A stretch of 64,000 bases of DNA, taken from assembly GCA_020631395.1 (NCBI GenBank), contig JAHDHI010000012.1:1-64000 (forward strand), written 5' to 3'. The notes beneath the pieces are model-generated. The model was not told the origin of the DNA, did not search any database, and saw only the letters and a program-made list of their open reading frames with translations. Source of the stretch: Bizionia sp. GTDB taxonomy: Bacteria > Bacteroidota > Bacteroidia > Flavobacteriales > Flavobacteriaceae. The position numbers and the translations under genes are program-made. Below, piece by piece: positions 37,232 through 45,574 of the stretch. Every line of letters starts with the position of its first letter. Within the stretch, counting starts at the first letter, position 1.

Positions 37232-38953
37232 TTATAGTAATTCCTTCTCAGCATACTCCAATCCATTCGGGAGCTCAATGGACGAGAATTCCAAATGCAA
37301 CACACGCCTTCTTTTCTGTGCTTTGGATTTGGAAGAAGCATGCAACAACAAAGGTTTCAATACCTGCACGCCTCCAGAGTTTACCTCACAGGAAAATGGG
37401 ATGGAATGCTCGGATATCAGTTTTATCTCATCGTCATTCAATCTCTTTTTATGAGAACCACCAATAACTTTCAAAGCGCCATTGTTTTCTGTGGTGTCAT
37501 CCAAATGAATGCGAATGGAAAACGAATTCTTGGAGATGTCTTCAGGTGGGCGCACACCAATGATTCCATCTTTGGTGGTCCAAGACTTGTAACCGTCCGT
37601 GTCAATTCTGCTTAGGACATTGATGGGGACATCCTGATGCCATGTCACGTACCAATTGTCTTTGGGTTGCTTGTCGAAATAGATGGCCTTGGTCAAAAAG
37701 GCGGTATTATCCATTGATCGAACCAGTTTTTTTAGATTCCTGTTGAAAAGAATGGGTTTCAGCTCAGGCATTTTTTTCAAGACGGCACGCATGCCAAAGG
37801 TTTTTTCATCATTCTGCTTTATATAGGCATCCAATTTGGATTTCAACTTCCTCACCTCACGTTTCGTGTACAAATAATTCAAGATGGTAAAACCTTTGAA
37901 TTCTATCTGCTTTTTTACGGCTTTCAAACCCTTTTCCGTGATTTCCGTTTCATAGGTGTCTATGGCATGATACAAGCGCTCTTTTATATTGCGTCTTAAA
38001 CGTTCTGGAGCAATGACTTTGATGTTTTCTCCAAGGCCAAGAATTTCTTTTTCCAATTCGAAATTGTGTTGTACGTCCAAAGCAAAGGTGACGCCGTAAT
38101 TGTCTCTGTCAATGACATGTTGCGAATAGTGAAAAGGTTTGGTCTCAACATAAGGTGCGTGTTTGTGGACGACATATAGAATAACTTGCTCTGTCTTTAA
38201 TTGCGGACTTACGGAAACACCTATGACATCCTTGTAATAGTTTTCGGAATCGAATGTAGCATCGAAAACATAGGGTTTGGTACTTTTTTCAATGCTGATT
38301 ATACGATCCAAGGCCAGGTTTAAAATGCCTTCAGCGTTTGTTTTCTTACCAATTATGAACCATCTGTTTCTGAATTCTTTCAGCAGATAAGGGTAAAAGG
38401 TAAATGTACTTTCGGATCTGGCTTTAAAAGAACGATATGTCAATTCTATGGCTTGTTTTTTTAGAATGTATTGGTATAACTCATCTAAGAAATCCAACCC
38501 TTTCAGGTTTTCGTTCTTTTCAAAATCTATGAGTGATTTTTCGTGGGTTTTCTGTGTGTATACATGGTCTTCCAACTTCTGTACCATACTACCCAATTCC
38601 TTGAAATGGGAAAACCCTTGAAACTGCTTTAAAAAGGAAACAGCTTCGGATAGTTTGGTTAAATCCTGATTGGAAATGGGGCTGTTCGTTATACTGTAAT
38701 CTTCCTCTTCGTATTTGTAGAATTTCCTATTGTAAACAACAATGGGAGCATTGTAGCCTAGTTTGTCGCTACGCATCATCTGTATGTCCAATTGTACCGT
38801 ACGTTTACTAACGTCTATGTCCTTGCCTTCGTACTCATAAAGTGCATCGGAACAAGCTTCGATAAGGTTGTCCAATGTCCATTCACGATACTTGTTTTGC
38901 AAACATTTATCGATGGTTTTATAGCGGATCAATGCGTTTTTGTTTACTGCCAT
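37232..38953 (-). CDS. WYL-domain regulator fused to a PhyH-type dioxygenase domain
   Basis: 573 residues. Residues about 1-75 form an HTH-like N-terminus (DNLIEACSDALYEYEGKDIDVSKRTVQLDIQMMRSD). About 150-335 is a WYL sensor with its C-terminal extension (AIELTYRSFKARSESTFTFYPYLLKEFRNRWFIIGKK, LNLALDRIISIE). About 345-573 reads as a phytanoyl-CoA dioxygenase-like Fe(II)/2OG domain: iron ligands His439 and Asp441 (TWHQDVPINV), distal His538 (LLLHASSKS) and the 2OG-type arginines after it (QKRRRVLHLEF). WYL domains bind nucleic acid or nucleotide ligands and control defence and RNA-repair loci. It follows the CAP gene by 3 nt on the same strand; that operon carries the island operator, so autoregulation is likely. 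Confidence 0.82.
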   Translation of the reverse strand: MAVNKNALIRYKTIDKCLQNKYREWTLDNLIEACSDALYEYEGKDIDVSKRTVQLDIQMMRSDKLGYNAPIVVYNRKFYKYEEEDYSITNSPISNQDLTKLSEAVSFLKQFQGFSHFKELGSMVQKLEDHVYTQKTHEKSLIDFEKNENLKGLDFLDELYQYILKKQAIELTYRSFKARSESTFTFYPYLLKEFRNRWFIIGKKTNAEGILNLALDRIISIEKSTKPYVFDATFDSENYYKDVIGVSVSPQLKTEQVILYVVHKHAPYVETKPFHYSQHVIDRDNYGVTFALDVQHNFELEKEILGLGENIKVIAPERLRRNIKERLYHAIDTYETEITEKGLKAVKKQIEFKGFTILNYLYTKREVRKLKSKLDAYIKQNDEKTFGMRAVLKKMPELKPILFNRNLKKLVRSMDNTAFLTKAIYFDKQPKDNWYVTWHQDVPINVLSRIDTDGYKSWTTKDGIIGVRPPEDISKNSFSIRIHLDDTTENNGALKVIGGSHKKRLNDDEIKLISEHSIPFSCEVNSGGVQVLKPLLLHASSKSKAQKRRRVLHLEFSSIELPNGLEYAEKELL

Positions 38954-38956
38954 TTC

Positions 38957-41254
38957 TTAATTTTTACAAGTTTTACAGTACAAATTTTTTACACTTTCAT
39001 TTCGTAGATTCTGAAAATCGCGATCAATCCATTCACACCACCTTTGTTTATTGAACTTCAAAGCTTTTTTATGTATTCCTATAAGGGATGACATATCTTC
39101 GTTATTTGCCACATAGGTTTTAGCCAGTATAAAACTTGCATCTTCATTTAATGTTTTATTTTTGAATCTACGTCCTAAAAGTTCTGTTGTTAAATGATAA
39201 CTACTCCAACGATTGAAAAATAAGCTTAATGCGATGTCGTCTTCTATCGTTAAGGCTTTTTTTCTAAAATAATCAGTTATGAAATCAAATGACTCCTCTA
39301 TTTTTTTGTTGTAATTAATTTGGCCATAATAATCGATACTTGTCATATGGAAGTTTAGGAAAATAGGATTCACTTGATCCTTGGATTTGTAATTGTTGAA
39401 TAGGGGTTCGACTTTTTTAGGATGTAAAACTTTCGAAAAATCATCCAAGCTACTATCCCAATGGCGCAATAATTTTCTGCTTGTCATATTGTATAGGTTT
39501 AACAGGTTTTTTTGTGCTGATTTAGAGAGTGTTTCAGGTTTTGATAGCCAGTTTCGAACAAAATAAACGACATTGTCAAGATCGTAATAGTCAATGTTCT
39601 TTAACAATAATGCTGCTACATTTTGTACTAACTCTTCTTTGTCAAATAGATAATCGACAATGAATTCTTCGTATAAAAAAAGGTTGCTATTGTCATTTTT
39701 ATACATTTTGGCAAGCGCTTTATTGGCTAAGTCATAGTTGCTTGTTAACAATGCGTCTACCAAATTGTAATTTAAGTGAAGTGTCGAAGACTCTAGCCAA
39801 TCACCATATTGATAAAAAATGGCTTTCGACTGGCGTTGCTGTTCTAAGAAACGTTTCCAATTCCCATTTCGCTCTTTTTTTATATGATTTCTAATCTCAG
39901 TCTTATCATTGCTTAATATTTCATCTAAGCCTGTGATTTCGAGTTGGTAATAGCATAGGTCCCAATTTTCTTTGGCATAGACGTGAATTGGTAAATTTTC
40001 ATTATTTACATTTTGTCTAACAAACTTTTCAATATAAATTGCTCGTGCTTTGTGTAGTTTGTCGTTGTACTCTTCATTGCCATCTACCGAAGTGTAGCTT
40101 TTTATGTCTACCGAGTGTAGTTTTTCAACTTGAAAAGGAATTGTTGGAATGGAAGTTGGGTTTGTCTTATCCGCATCGAAATTGAATTCAACCATGTTAA
40201 CTCCCATTACACCTTCGGTTTTAAGTTGAATTTCAGGCTCAAAGACAATCGGATCTACAAATTTTAAATCATACTTTCTTGATGGAATATAAGATGGAGC
40301 AGCATAACCACATTTCTTCCCTTCTTTTATAAGAATAATGTTTGGACTTACTGATTTTCCTTTCAAGTGCTCTGGTACCTTTCCCAAAGAAGCAATTAAT
40401 CTTTTTTTATTTTTAGATAAGTTTTTTGAAAACAATTGATTGTGGAAAACAGGTTTTAACATCACGCCTTCATAAATTGGTGAAATATCCAAGGTGTTAT
40501 CTTTGAAACACGACAATTGATCTCTCTCAACTAAATCAATAGCTAGGCCATCACTAGGTTTGTCAATAGTTTCTTTAATTGTCTTCAGACTATGGTGCTT
40601 AATAAAAATCTCATCGTCCTCAATGGTAATGCTATTTCCCATATTGACTATTACATTAGATTTGTTTCCAACTAACTCTACACAAGATTTGTCAGCTTCT
40701 TTAATTGAAAAAGCATTGCCTGAAAGTTGTTTAGGAACAACATAACCTTTCTTCCCAAAAATATGTGTGGCAAAGATACGTTTGGATTTAGGACTGTATT
40801 CAAATCCAAAACCACTATAGGTAAAGTCGTCGAATATCATATTGGCATAGTGTCCAGGAGAATTCTTCCAAGATCTAAACATCTCTAATGCCAATTTGTT
40901 TATTGCTGAACCACTTAAAGGAAGTCGTACAGGTTTGGAGTATAAAATATTTTCTCCAACAATGTCAAAGGTTTTATTGTAATTAGCAACTCTATCTTTG
41001 GGCTTGGGAAAATTTGTTCCTGTTTGTGTATGATTTAATTTTCCTTTTTTAGCTGTGTATATGGAATGTAATTTGGCAGCTTTGGCTAAGTCTTCATTGT
41101 TTTTAAGAGGCACTTTATCTAAATTGGCTCTTAATTCGTTAACTTTCTTCGTCAATAATTTTGAAAGCTTGTCTGTATCCGAATTGTTTAATTGTGCGTT
41201 GGAAAAATAAAATTGAAATATTAAGATAAAGAAGTAAAAAAGGTTGTTCTTCAT
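38957..41254 (-). CDS. Large secreted CAP-domain protein with OmpA-like segment
   Basis: 765 residues. Signal peptide (to about SNA, residue 20), then a CAP/SCP domain (about 25-170) with KAAKLHSIYTAKKGKLNHTQTG, VGENILYS and MFRSWKNSPGHYANMI, the conserved His/Glu cavity residues. A middle segment (about 370-430: DIKSYTSVDGNEEYNDKLHKARAIYIEKFV) resembles OmpA-type peptidoglycan-binding domains. The remainder is helical and unassigned. An exported protein in one operon with a cytoplasmic WYL regulator is odd. The operator 48 bp upstream of its start marks it as part of the island regulon. Confidence 0.75.
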   Translation of the reverse strand: MKNNLFYFFILIFQFYFSNAQLNNSDTDKLSKLLTKKVNELRANLDKVPLKNNEDLAKAAKLHSIYTAKKGKLNHTQTGTNFPKPKDRVANYNKTFDIVGENILYSKPVRLPLSGSAINKLALEMFRSWKNSPGHYANMIFDDFTYSGFGFEYSPKSKRIFATHIFGKKGYVVPKQLSGNAFSIKEADKSCVELVGNKSNVIVNMGNSITIEDDEIFIKHHSLKTIKETIDKPSDGLAIDLVERDQLSCFKDNTLDISPIYEGVMLKPVFHNQLFSKNLSKNKKRLIASLGKVPEHLKGKSVSPNIILIKEGKKCGYAAPSYIPSRKYDLKFVDPIVFEPEIQLKTEGVMGVNMVEFNFDADKTNPTSIPTIPFQVEKLHSVDIKSYTSVDGNEEYNDKLHKARAIYIEKFVRQNVNNENLPIHVYAKENWDLCYYQLEITGLDEILSNDKTEIRNHIKKERNGNWKRFLEQQRQSKAIFYQYGDWLESSTLHLNYNLVDALLTSNYDLANKALAKMYKNDNSNLFLYEEFIVDYLFDKEELVQNVAALLLKNIDYYDLDNVVYFVRNWLSKPETLSKSAQKNLLNLYNMTSRKLLRHWDSSLDDFSKVLHPKKVEPLFNNYKSKDQVNPIFLNFHMTSIDYYGQINYNKKIEESFDFITDYFRKKALTIEDDIALSLFFNRWSSYHLTTELLGRRFKNKTLNEDASFILAKTYVANNEDMSSLIGIHKKALKFNKQRWCEWIDRDFQNLRNESVKNLYCKTCKN

Positions 41255-41301
41255 AAATGATCTTGTCTGAATTTATATTGGGGATAAAAGTATGAAAACA
41301 C

Positions 41302-41320
41302 TACGCAATTATTTTGCGTA
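41302..41320 (-). promoter_or_regulatory. Island operator copy 1 (perfect palindrome)
   Basis: TACGCAA-TTATT-TTGCGTA. Read on the minus strand, its 3' edge is exactly 9 nt from the -7-like octamer TACTTTTA (complement of 41285-41292) of the CAP-WYL operon. That is the same register as copies at 50402 and 53022. Confidence 0.75.
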
Positions 41321-41455
41321 AATAATTAATTTATAAAAAAAAGAAGTGATTTGAAGTTTTTCTTGCTTTTTTCAAAAAAATATAATACTTCGTATTATGC
41401 CATCGAATTTTCAGGAACTGAAAAAATAAATTTTGATAATTTAAAAATAAATTTC

Positions 41456-41643
41456 AATATTTGCAATGCAATAAAGCAACAAAACAAAATTAACTAAAAC
41501 GAAGCATATGTATTTATTCATATCAAAACAAAATAGTCCAAAAGGGGTTCTGCCTTTTGTCGTGCTTCGAGCGTATAGTTAATACCACTTTCATAGATAA
41601 ATGAAAAATCCGAAGCAATTTAAAAACTGTTTCGGATTTTTTG
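41456..41643 (+). ncRNA. Small transcript unit 1 (promoter-like box to terminator) with a 24-codon ORF
   Basis: The octamer AATATTTG (41456-41463) starts the unit. A 14-bp stem (41604-41617 / 41628-41641, core aatccgaa/ttcggatt) with a T run ends it. Inside, an ATG at 41508 opens 24 codons (MYLFISKQNSPKGVLPFVVL...) ending at 41582. The unit could be a small RNA, a leader peptide or a very small protein gene. It lies upstream of the rtcB1 operon. Confidence 0.45.
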
Positions 41644-41799
41644 TTTTCAGTAATTGGCAAGCCTGCTAATAAAAATCCAAAAACAGTAACAACACAACCA
41701 GAATGGTACTTTGTTCGTAGTCGACGCGTTACAAAATGCAATTCACAAAACAAATTTGAAAATGAAACACGCACATACAATCTAAACACCGATTCCTAA
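41641..41799 (+). CDS. Possible 52-codon ORF ahead of the rtcB1 operon
   Basis: TTG start inside the terminator tail; product basic and polar (GKPANKNPKTVTTQPEWYFV...RRVTK). The composition is protein-like, but the start is poor and no family is recognised. It may be the tail of a decayed gene. Confidence 0.25.
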   Translation: MFSVIGKPANKNPKTVTTQPEWYFVRSRRVTKCNSQNKFENETRTYNLNTDS

Positions 41800-41856
41800 T
41801 TGGGAGTAATTATTGGAATCATTGAAAAAAAGACAAAACAATTATGAAAATGTCTA

Positions 41857-42546
41857 ATGAAACCAGTAAACATAAAAGAACAAAGGAAAAAAGAAGTCCG
41901 GCGTTTATTGAAAAGGCAAAGAGAAATTTGGAAATTACAACGAGATCTAGGGTTCATAAAATTAGAAAAGCCAATACGGCACGGTTGGTTTAAAGAAATC
42001 GTAATCACACATCGTATTGAAATCTTTAAAAATAAAGATCTAATTTTCGAAGTCTACAACAAGTTTGAAAATGCAATTTGGGCTAGAACCAAAGAAAAAG
42101 CCGCTTATAAATGGCAACACCAAACATCTCAACACCTTATTTACAAAGATATCCCAACGTTAAGCAAAAAGCAATACAACAAGTTGAGTGAAGGCGCAAA
42201 GCGCTTATGTATTCCATTCCAGTTTTATTCGGAAAAGCATAAGATAAGAACGCGATTTTACATAAACATTCCAAAAGGGGCATACAAAATAAAGTTTACA
42301 AGAGCTTACATAACTCATAGAAAACGAATAGACCCCTTGTTGGAAAGCGAAAGTGATTTAATAGCGCAACAGTTAGAGAAACCACAATACTATGAAATAG
42401 AGAAATCTTATTATAGTTACAAGGATAACTGGGGTTTAACTATAGGGAAACAAGAGAAATTAAAAATCAAAAGACATCTAAAAGAGCTTAAGAAACATGC
42501 TCTGGAAGATATCGTAAACGATACCATATCATGGGAAAGAAATTAA
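41857..42546 (+). CDS. Basic protein of unknown function coupled to rtcB1
   Basis: 229 residues, very rich in Lys/Arg/Tyr, no signal or membrane segment, so probably nucleic-acid binding. A helical basic N-terminus (EQRKKEVRRLLKRQREIWKLQRDLGF) is followed by a mixed alpha/beta part with repeated Tyr/His/Lys (ARTKEKAAYKWQHQTSQHLIYKD, FTRAYITHRKR). No family was recognised, and no EndA-type splicing endonuclease signature could be confirmed. Its end overlaps rtcB1 by 16 nt, so it is translated with the ligase. It is a candidate nuclease or RNA-binding partner of RtcB. Confidence 0.7.
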   Translation: MKPVNIKEQRKKEVRRLLKRQREIWKLQRDLGFIKLEKPIRHGWFKEIVITHRIEIFKNKDLIFEVYNKFENAIWARTKEKAAYKWQHQTSQHLIYKDIPTLSKKQYNKLSEGAKRLCIPFQFYSEKHKIRTRFYINIPKGAYKIKFTRAYITHRKRIDPLLESESDLIAQQLEKPQYYEIEKSYYSYKDNWGLTIGKQEKLKIKRHLKELKKHALEDIVNDTISWERN

Positions 42547-43922
42547 GCGGAAAAGACTTGATCAAATTGGGCTTTCCGAAAAACAATAGCATCAATGTGA
42601 CTTTGGGTCAAATCAATCGCTACCAGAAAAGAGTAAAAAAAGAAAAAATATTAATAGAAGCAAAAAAAGTATTGTTAAACCCGGAAAACTACAAAGGAGA
42701 TGGCGTGTGGGGGAAAATAGCAGAAAGCCTGTTAGACCCAGTAGATGTTACGAAACAAAAATTAAATACACATCGCGCACCATTTCAAATCTATGGTGAA
42801 AATGAGATTGACGATCAAGCAAAATACCAGTTGTATGATGCTTTGAAGCTGCCAATTTCTGTTGCAGGGGCATTGATGCCTGATGCTCACGTAGGTTATG
42901 GCTTGCCGATTGGAGGTGTATTGGCAACTAAAGATGCAGTCATCCCCTACGGTGTGGGAGTAGACATAGGCTGTAGGATGTGTTTGACGATTTATCCTGT
43001 TAAAGCGTCCTATTTAAAAGGGAAAAAGCATCAATTGGAAAACATCTTGTCGGAACACACCAAATTCGGAATGTATGAAACGCACAAGGTAAAACATGAT
43101 GATCCTGTTTTCGAACGTGAAGAATTCAAAACGATTCCATTGGTAAAGCGATTGAAGGATAAAGCGTACAAGCAATTGGGAACCTCCGGAGGAGGTAATC
43201 ACTTTGTTGAATTTGGAACTGTAAGTATCCTGGATGTCAACAACGAATGGGATTTGCCAATAGGAGAATACCTAGGGGTTTTGTCACATAGTGGTTCACG
43301 AGGTTTGGGTGCCAACATAGCCAAGCATTATACATATTTGGCAACAAAGCAATGTCCATTGCCAAAGCATGTCCAGCATTTGGCTTGGTTGGATTTAAAT
43401 ACACATGACGGACAAGAATACTGGTTGGCAATGAATTTGGCAGGGGATTATGCGAAAGCTTGTCATGATGACATTCATAAACGAATAGGCAAATTATTGG
43501 GAGAAAGACCAATTGCCAAAATTGAAAATCATCACAATTTCGCTTGGAAGCAAGAAGTGAATGGTCAAGAATGCATAGTGCATAGAAAAGGAGCAACGCC
43601 AGCCAAAAAAGGAGAGTTGGGCATTATTCCAGGATCTATGACAGCACCAGGGTTCATAGTTAGAGGGTTAGGTAATACAGAAAGTCTACAATCGGCATCT
43701 CACGGTGCAGGACGTTTATTGTCTAGACGACAATGTAAAATGACATTAACGCAAAGTGCAATAAAAAAAGAGTTGCAAAAACATGAAGTCTCTTTGATAG
43801 GAGGTGGAATCGATGAAGCACCAATGGCATACAAGAACATTGAGAAAGTCATGCAAAACCAATTGGAATTGGTTGAAGTCGTAGGCAAGTTTACGCCAAA
43901 GATAGTGAGAATGGCCAGGTAG
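42531..43922 (+). CDS. rtcB: RNA ligase RtcB (copy 1)
   Basis: 463 residues. GTP- and Mn(II)-dependent ligase that joins 2',3'-cyclic phosphate or 3'-phosphate RNA ends to 5'-OH ends. Motifs: PDAHVGYGLPIGGV (about 122-135), GVGVDIGCRMC with the metal cysteine (about 141-151), GTSGGGNHFVEFG (about 218-230), LSHSGSRGLG (about 250-259), the HHNFAWKQ region, and SHGAGRLLSRRQ with the guanylylated histidine (about 388-399). All ligand residues are present. Start ATG 42531 lies inside the preceding gene. Archaeal and animal RtcB ligates tRNA exons; bacterial copies serve RNA repair. Confidence 0.96.
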   Translation: MGKKLSGKDLIKLGFPKNNSINVTLGQINRYQKRVKKEKILIEAKKVLLNPENYKGDGVWGKIAESLLDPVDVTKQKLNTHRAPFQIYGENEIDDQAKYQLYDALKLPISVAGALMPDAHVGYGLPIGGVLATKDAVIPYGVGVDIGCRMCLTIYPVKASYLKGKKHQLENILSEHTKFGMYETHKVKHDDPVFEREEFKTIPLVKRLKDKAYKQLGTSGGGNHFVEFGTVSILDVNNEWDLPIGEYLGVLSHSGSRGLGANIAKHYTYLATKQCPLPKHVQHLAWLDLNTHDGQEYWLAMNLAGDYAKACHDDIHKRIGKLLGERPIAKIENHHNFAWKQEVNGQECIVHRKGATPAKKGELGIIPGSMTAPGFIVRGLGNTESLQSASHGAGRLLSRRQCKMTLTQSAIKKELQKHEVSLIGGGIDEAPMAYKNIEKVMQNQLELVEVVGKFTPKIVRMAR

Positions 43923-43947
43923 ATTTTTGCTAAAAAAAAAGAATATT

Positions 43948-44502
43948 ATGGGAGCAAATCATAACATAAAAAGATACGGAGAACAATGGCCAAACTATAG
44001 AATAGAACAAGGTTTGGACATATTGAACAAACTAAAGACATGGGTTGTCGTTTCTGGCGGTTGGGCATGGCATTTCATGTCGCCGACAGATCATACGGAA
44101 TACAAGCACGCTCATGATCATAAGGACATAGACATTTTTGTACATCCAAAAGATGTGGCAGAAGTGATGGTAATACTAGCCGATGAAGGCTTTGAAAAAG
44201 TATGGACACGATATGACCATATGCCAAGCAACGAGAATTTCAGACGTTACGAGAAGATCGATTGGCTGGAAACAGGGAAACAAGTAAGGGTGACCATTGA
44301 TTTTTTTGAATCTGCCACAGTTGAAACAATAGAAGTAGACGATTGGAAACTGGTAGAACCAAAAACATTGTTGAGCTATTACTCCAACATCCATTCCAGC
44401 GATAAATGTTGGGCAGTGAAAGCGGCCTTGCAATTGGTGGAAAAGGGAGAAAGTCCTGTGGGTAATGTGTTGCTTTCTAAAAATCCTTTGGAAAAAGTAT
44501 AG
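43948..44502 (+). CDS. Nucleotidyltransferase-fold protein (possible)
   Basis: 184 residues from the ATG at 43948; an upstream TTG at 43927 is rejected. VVSGGWAWHFM followed by HAHDHKDIDIFVHP gives the G-G-W and D-x-D arrangement of the pol-beta nucleotidyltransferase fold (aminoglycoside adenylyltransferase/MNT class). The VTIDFFE strand may supply the third acidic residue. The substrate is unknown. It lies 25 nt after rtcB1 in the same direction, so a role in RNA-end or tRNA chemistry is plausible but inferred. Confidence 0.6.
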   Translation: MGANHNIKRYGEQWPNYRIEQGLDILNKLKTWVVVSGGWAWHFMSPTDHTEYKHAHDHKDIDIFVHPKDVAEVMVILADEGFEKVWTRYDHMPSNENFRRYEKIDWLETGKQVRVTIDFFESATVETIEVDDWKLVEPKTLLSYYSNIHSSDKCWAVKAALQLVEKGESPVGNVLLSKNPLEKV

Positions 44503-44540
44503 AAACGATAAATAATATAAAAGGTGTTCCTCTTTTTTAG

Positions 44541-44590
44541 AACGGATGGTATCACTCTTTAGGTAACTCTTAGAGCATCCGTTTTAATAT
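44541..44590 (+). terminator. Stem-loop between operon segments
   Basis: Arms aacggatg (44541-44548) and catccgtt (44576-44583), long loop, then ttttaat. It is probably a weak terminator or attenuator just before the Ntn-hydrolase gene. Confidence 0.5.
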
Positions 44591-44591
44591 A

Positions 44592-45566
44592 ATGATTACA
44601 CTTTCAAGTAAGAGAAATATTGAAATGAAACGAATAAAAATAAATTTGGACTTAACACCTTCAGAACGATGGAAAGGTCTAGGGCAATATACAGAAGAGA
44701 TAAATGGTCTTTTTAAATATTATTTGGAAGATTTAAGTGGAGCAGGTGTTTTCGAGGAATATATAGAACTTTATAAAACAAATTTTATATCGAAAACCTA
44801 TAGAGACGAAATTAAATCTATCCAGGAGTTTTGCAATTTTACTGAAAACCAAATACTAATAACAAACTTGTATTACGATGCTTTGAAATTTGTATTTGGA
44901 TGCACAGCATTTTGTGTTACGAGTCAAAAAGAAAAGTTACATGCTAGAAATTTAGATTGGTGGACTGAAAATAACATTTTAGGGAAGTACACTAAGATAT
45001 TCGATTTCGAACAAAATGGGAAAAAGAAATATTCTCTTGTAGGCTGGCCAGGATTCGTTGGCGCGCTTTCTGGAGTCAAACCAGGAGTGTTTTCCATTAC
45101 ATTGAATGCTGTTTTGAGTAACGAGTCGCCACAATTTGCAATTCCCATTACATTCTTAATTAGAGATGTCTTGGAAAAAGCAAAGACGTTTATTGAAGCT
45201 GTCAAAATACTATCGGAAACAACAATTGCATCCGATTGCCTATTGATGGTCGTAGGTGTCAATGAAGGTGAAAATATAGTAATAGAAAGAACACCAACGT
45301 TATTTTCAATTCGTAAACCTTTAGATGATAGTTTAATTGTAACCAATGAGTATTTGTCGTTAACAGAGAATAAATTAACACAAGACACTTTGCAATTAAC
45401 AGCATTTGGAAGGCATGTTAGAGTGAAGGAGTTATTGGATGAAAATAAACCAAAGGTTATAGAAGACTATTTTGATGTATTGTCGGATAGTAAAGTGAAA
45501 ATGGATATCACAGTACAACAAATGGTGCTAAATCCTAAGAATGGAGATATCCATTTAAAAATTTGA
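44592..45566 (+). CDS. Ntn-hydrolase of the C45/NAAA (acid ceramidase-like) type
   Basis: 324 residues (313 if the ATG at 44625 is used). The pattern FGCTAFCVTSQKEKLHARNLDWW is that of N-terminal-nucleophile amidases, where the Cys in GCTAFC becomes nucleophile and ARNLDW follows. Later AGWPGF-like, ITLNAV and VTNEY strands fit the fold. These enzymes hydrolyse linear amide bonds. No signal peptide, so cytoplasmic. Its presence in an RtcB/PrfH operon is unexplained; it directly precedes prfH with a stop-to-start gap of 8 nt. Confidence 0.75.
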   Translation: MITLSSKRNIEMKRIKINLDLTPSERWKGLGQYTEEINGLFKYYLEDLSGAGVFEEYIELYKTNFISKTYRDEIKSIQEFCNFTENQILITNLYYDALKFVFGCTAFCVTSQKEKLHARNLDWWTENNILGKYTKIFDFEQNGKKKYSLVGWPGFVGALSGVKPGVFSITLNAVLSNESPQFAIPITFLIRDVLEKAKTFIEAVKILSETTIASDCLLMVVGVNEGENIVIERTPTLFSIRKPLDDSLIVTNEYLSLTENKLTQDTLQLTAFGRHVRVKELLDENKPKVIEDYFDVLSDSKVKMDITVQQMVLNPKNGDIHLKI

Positions 45567-45574
45567 GAACAAAA

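Noticed and set aside
41523-41789. Minus-strand ORF of 88 codons
   Set aside because: Antisense to the terminator and small ORF region, no family pattern, composition typical of a shadow frame.
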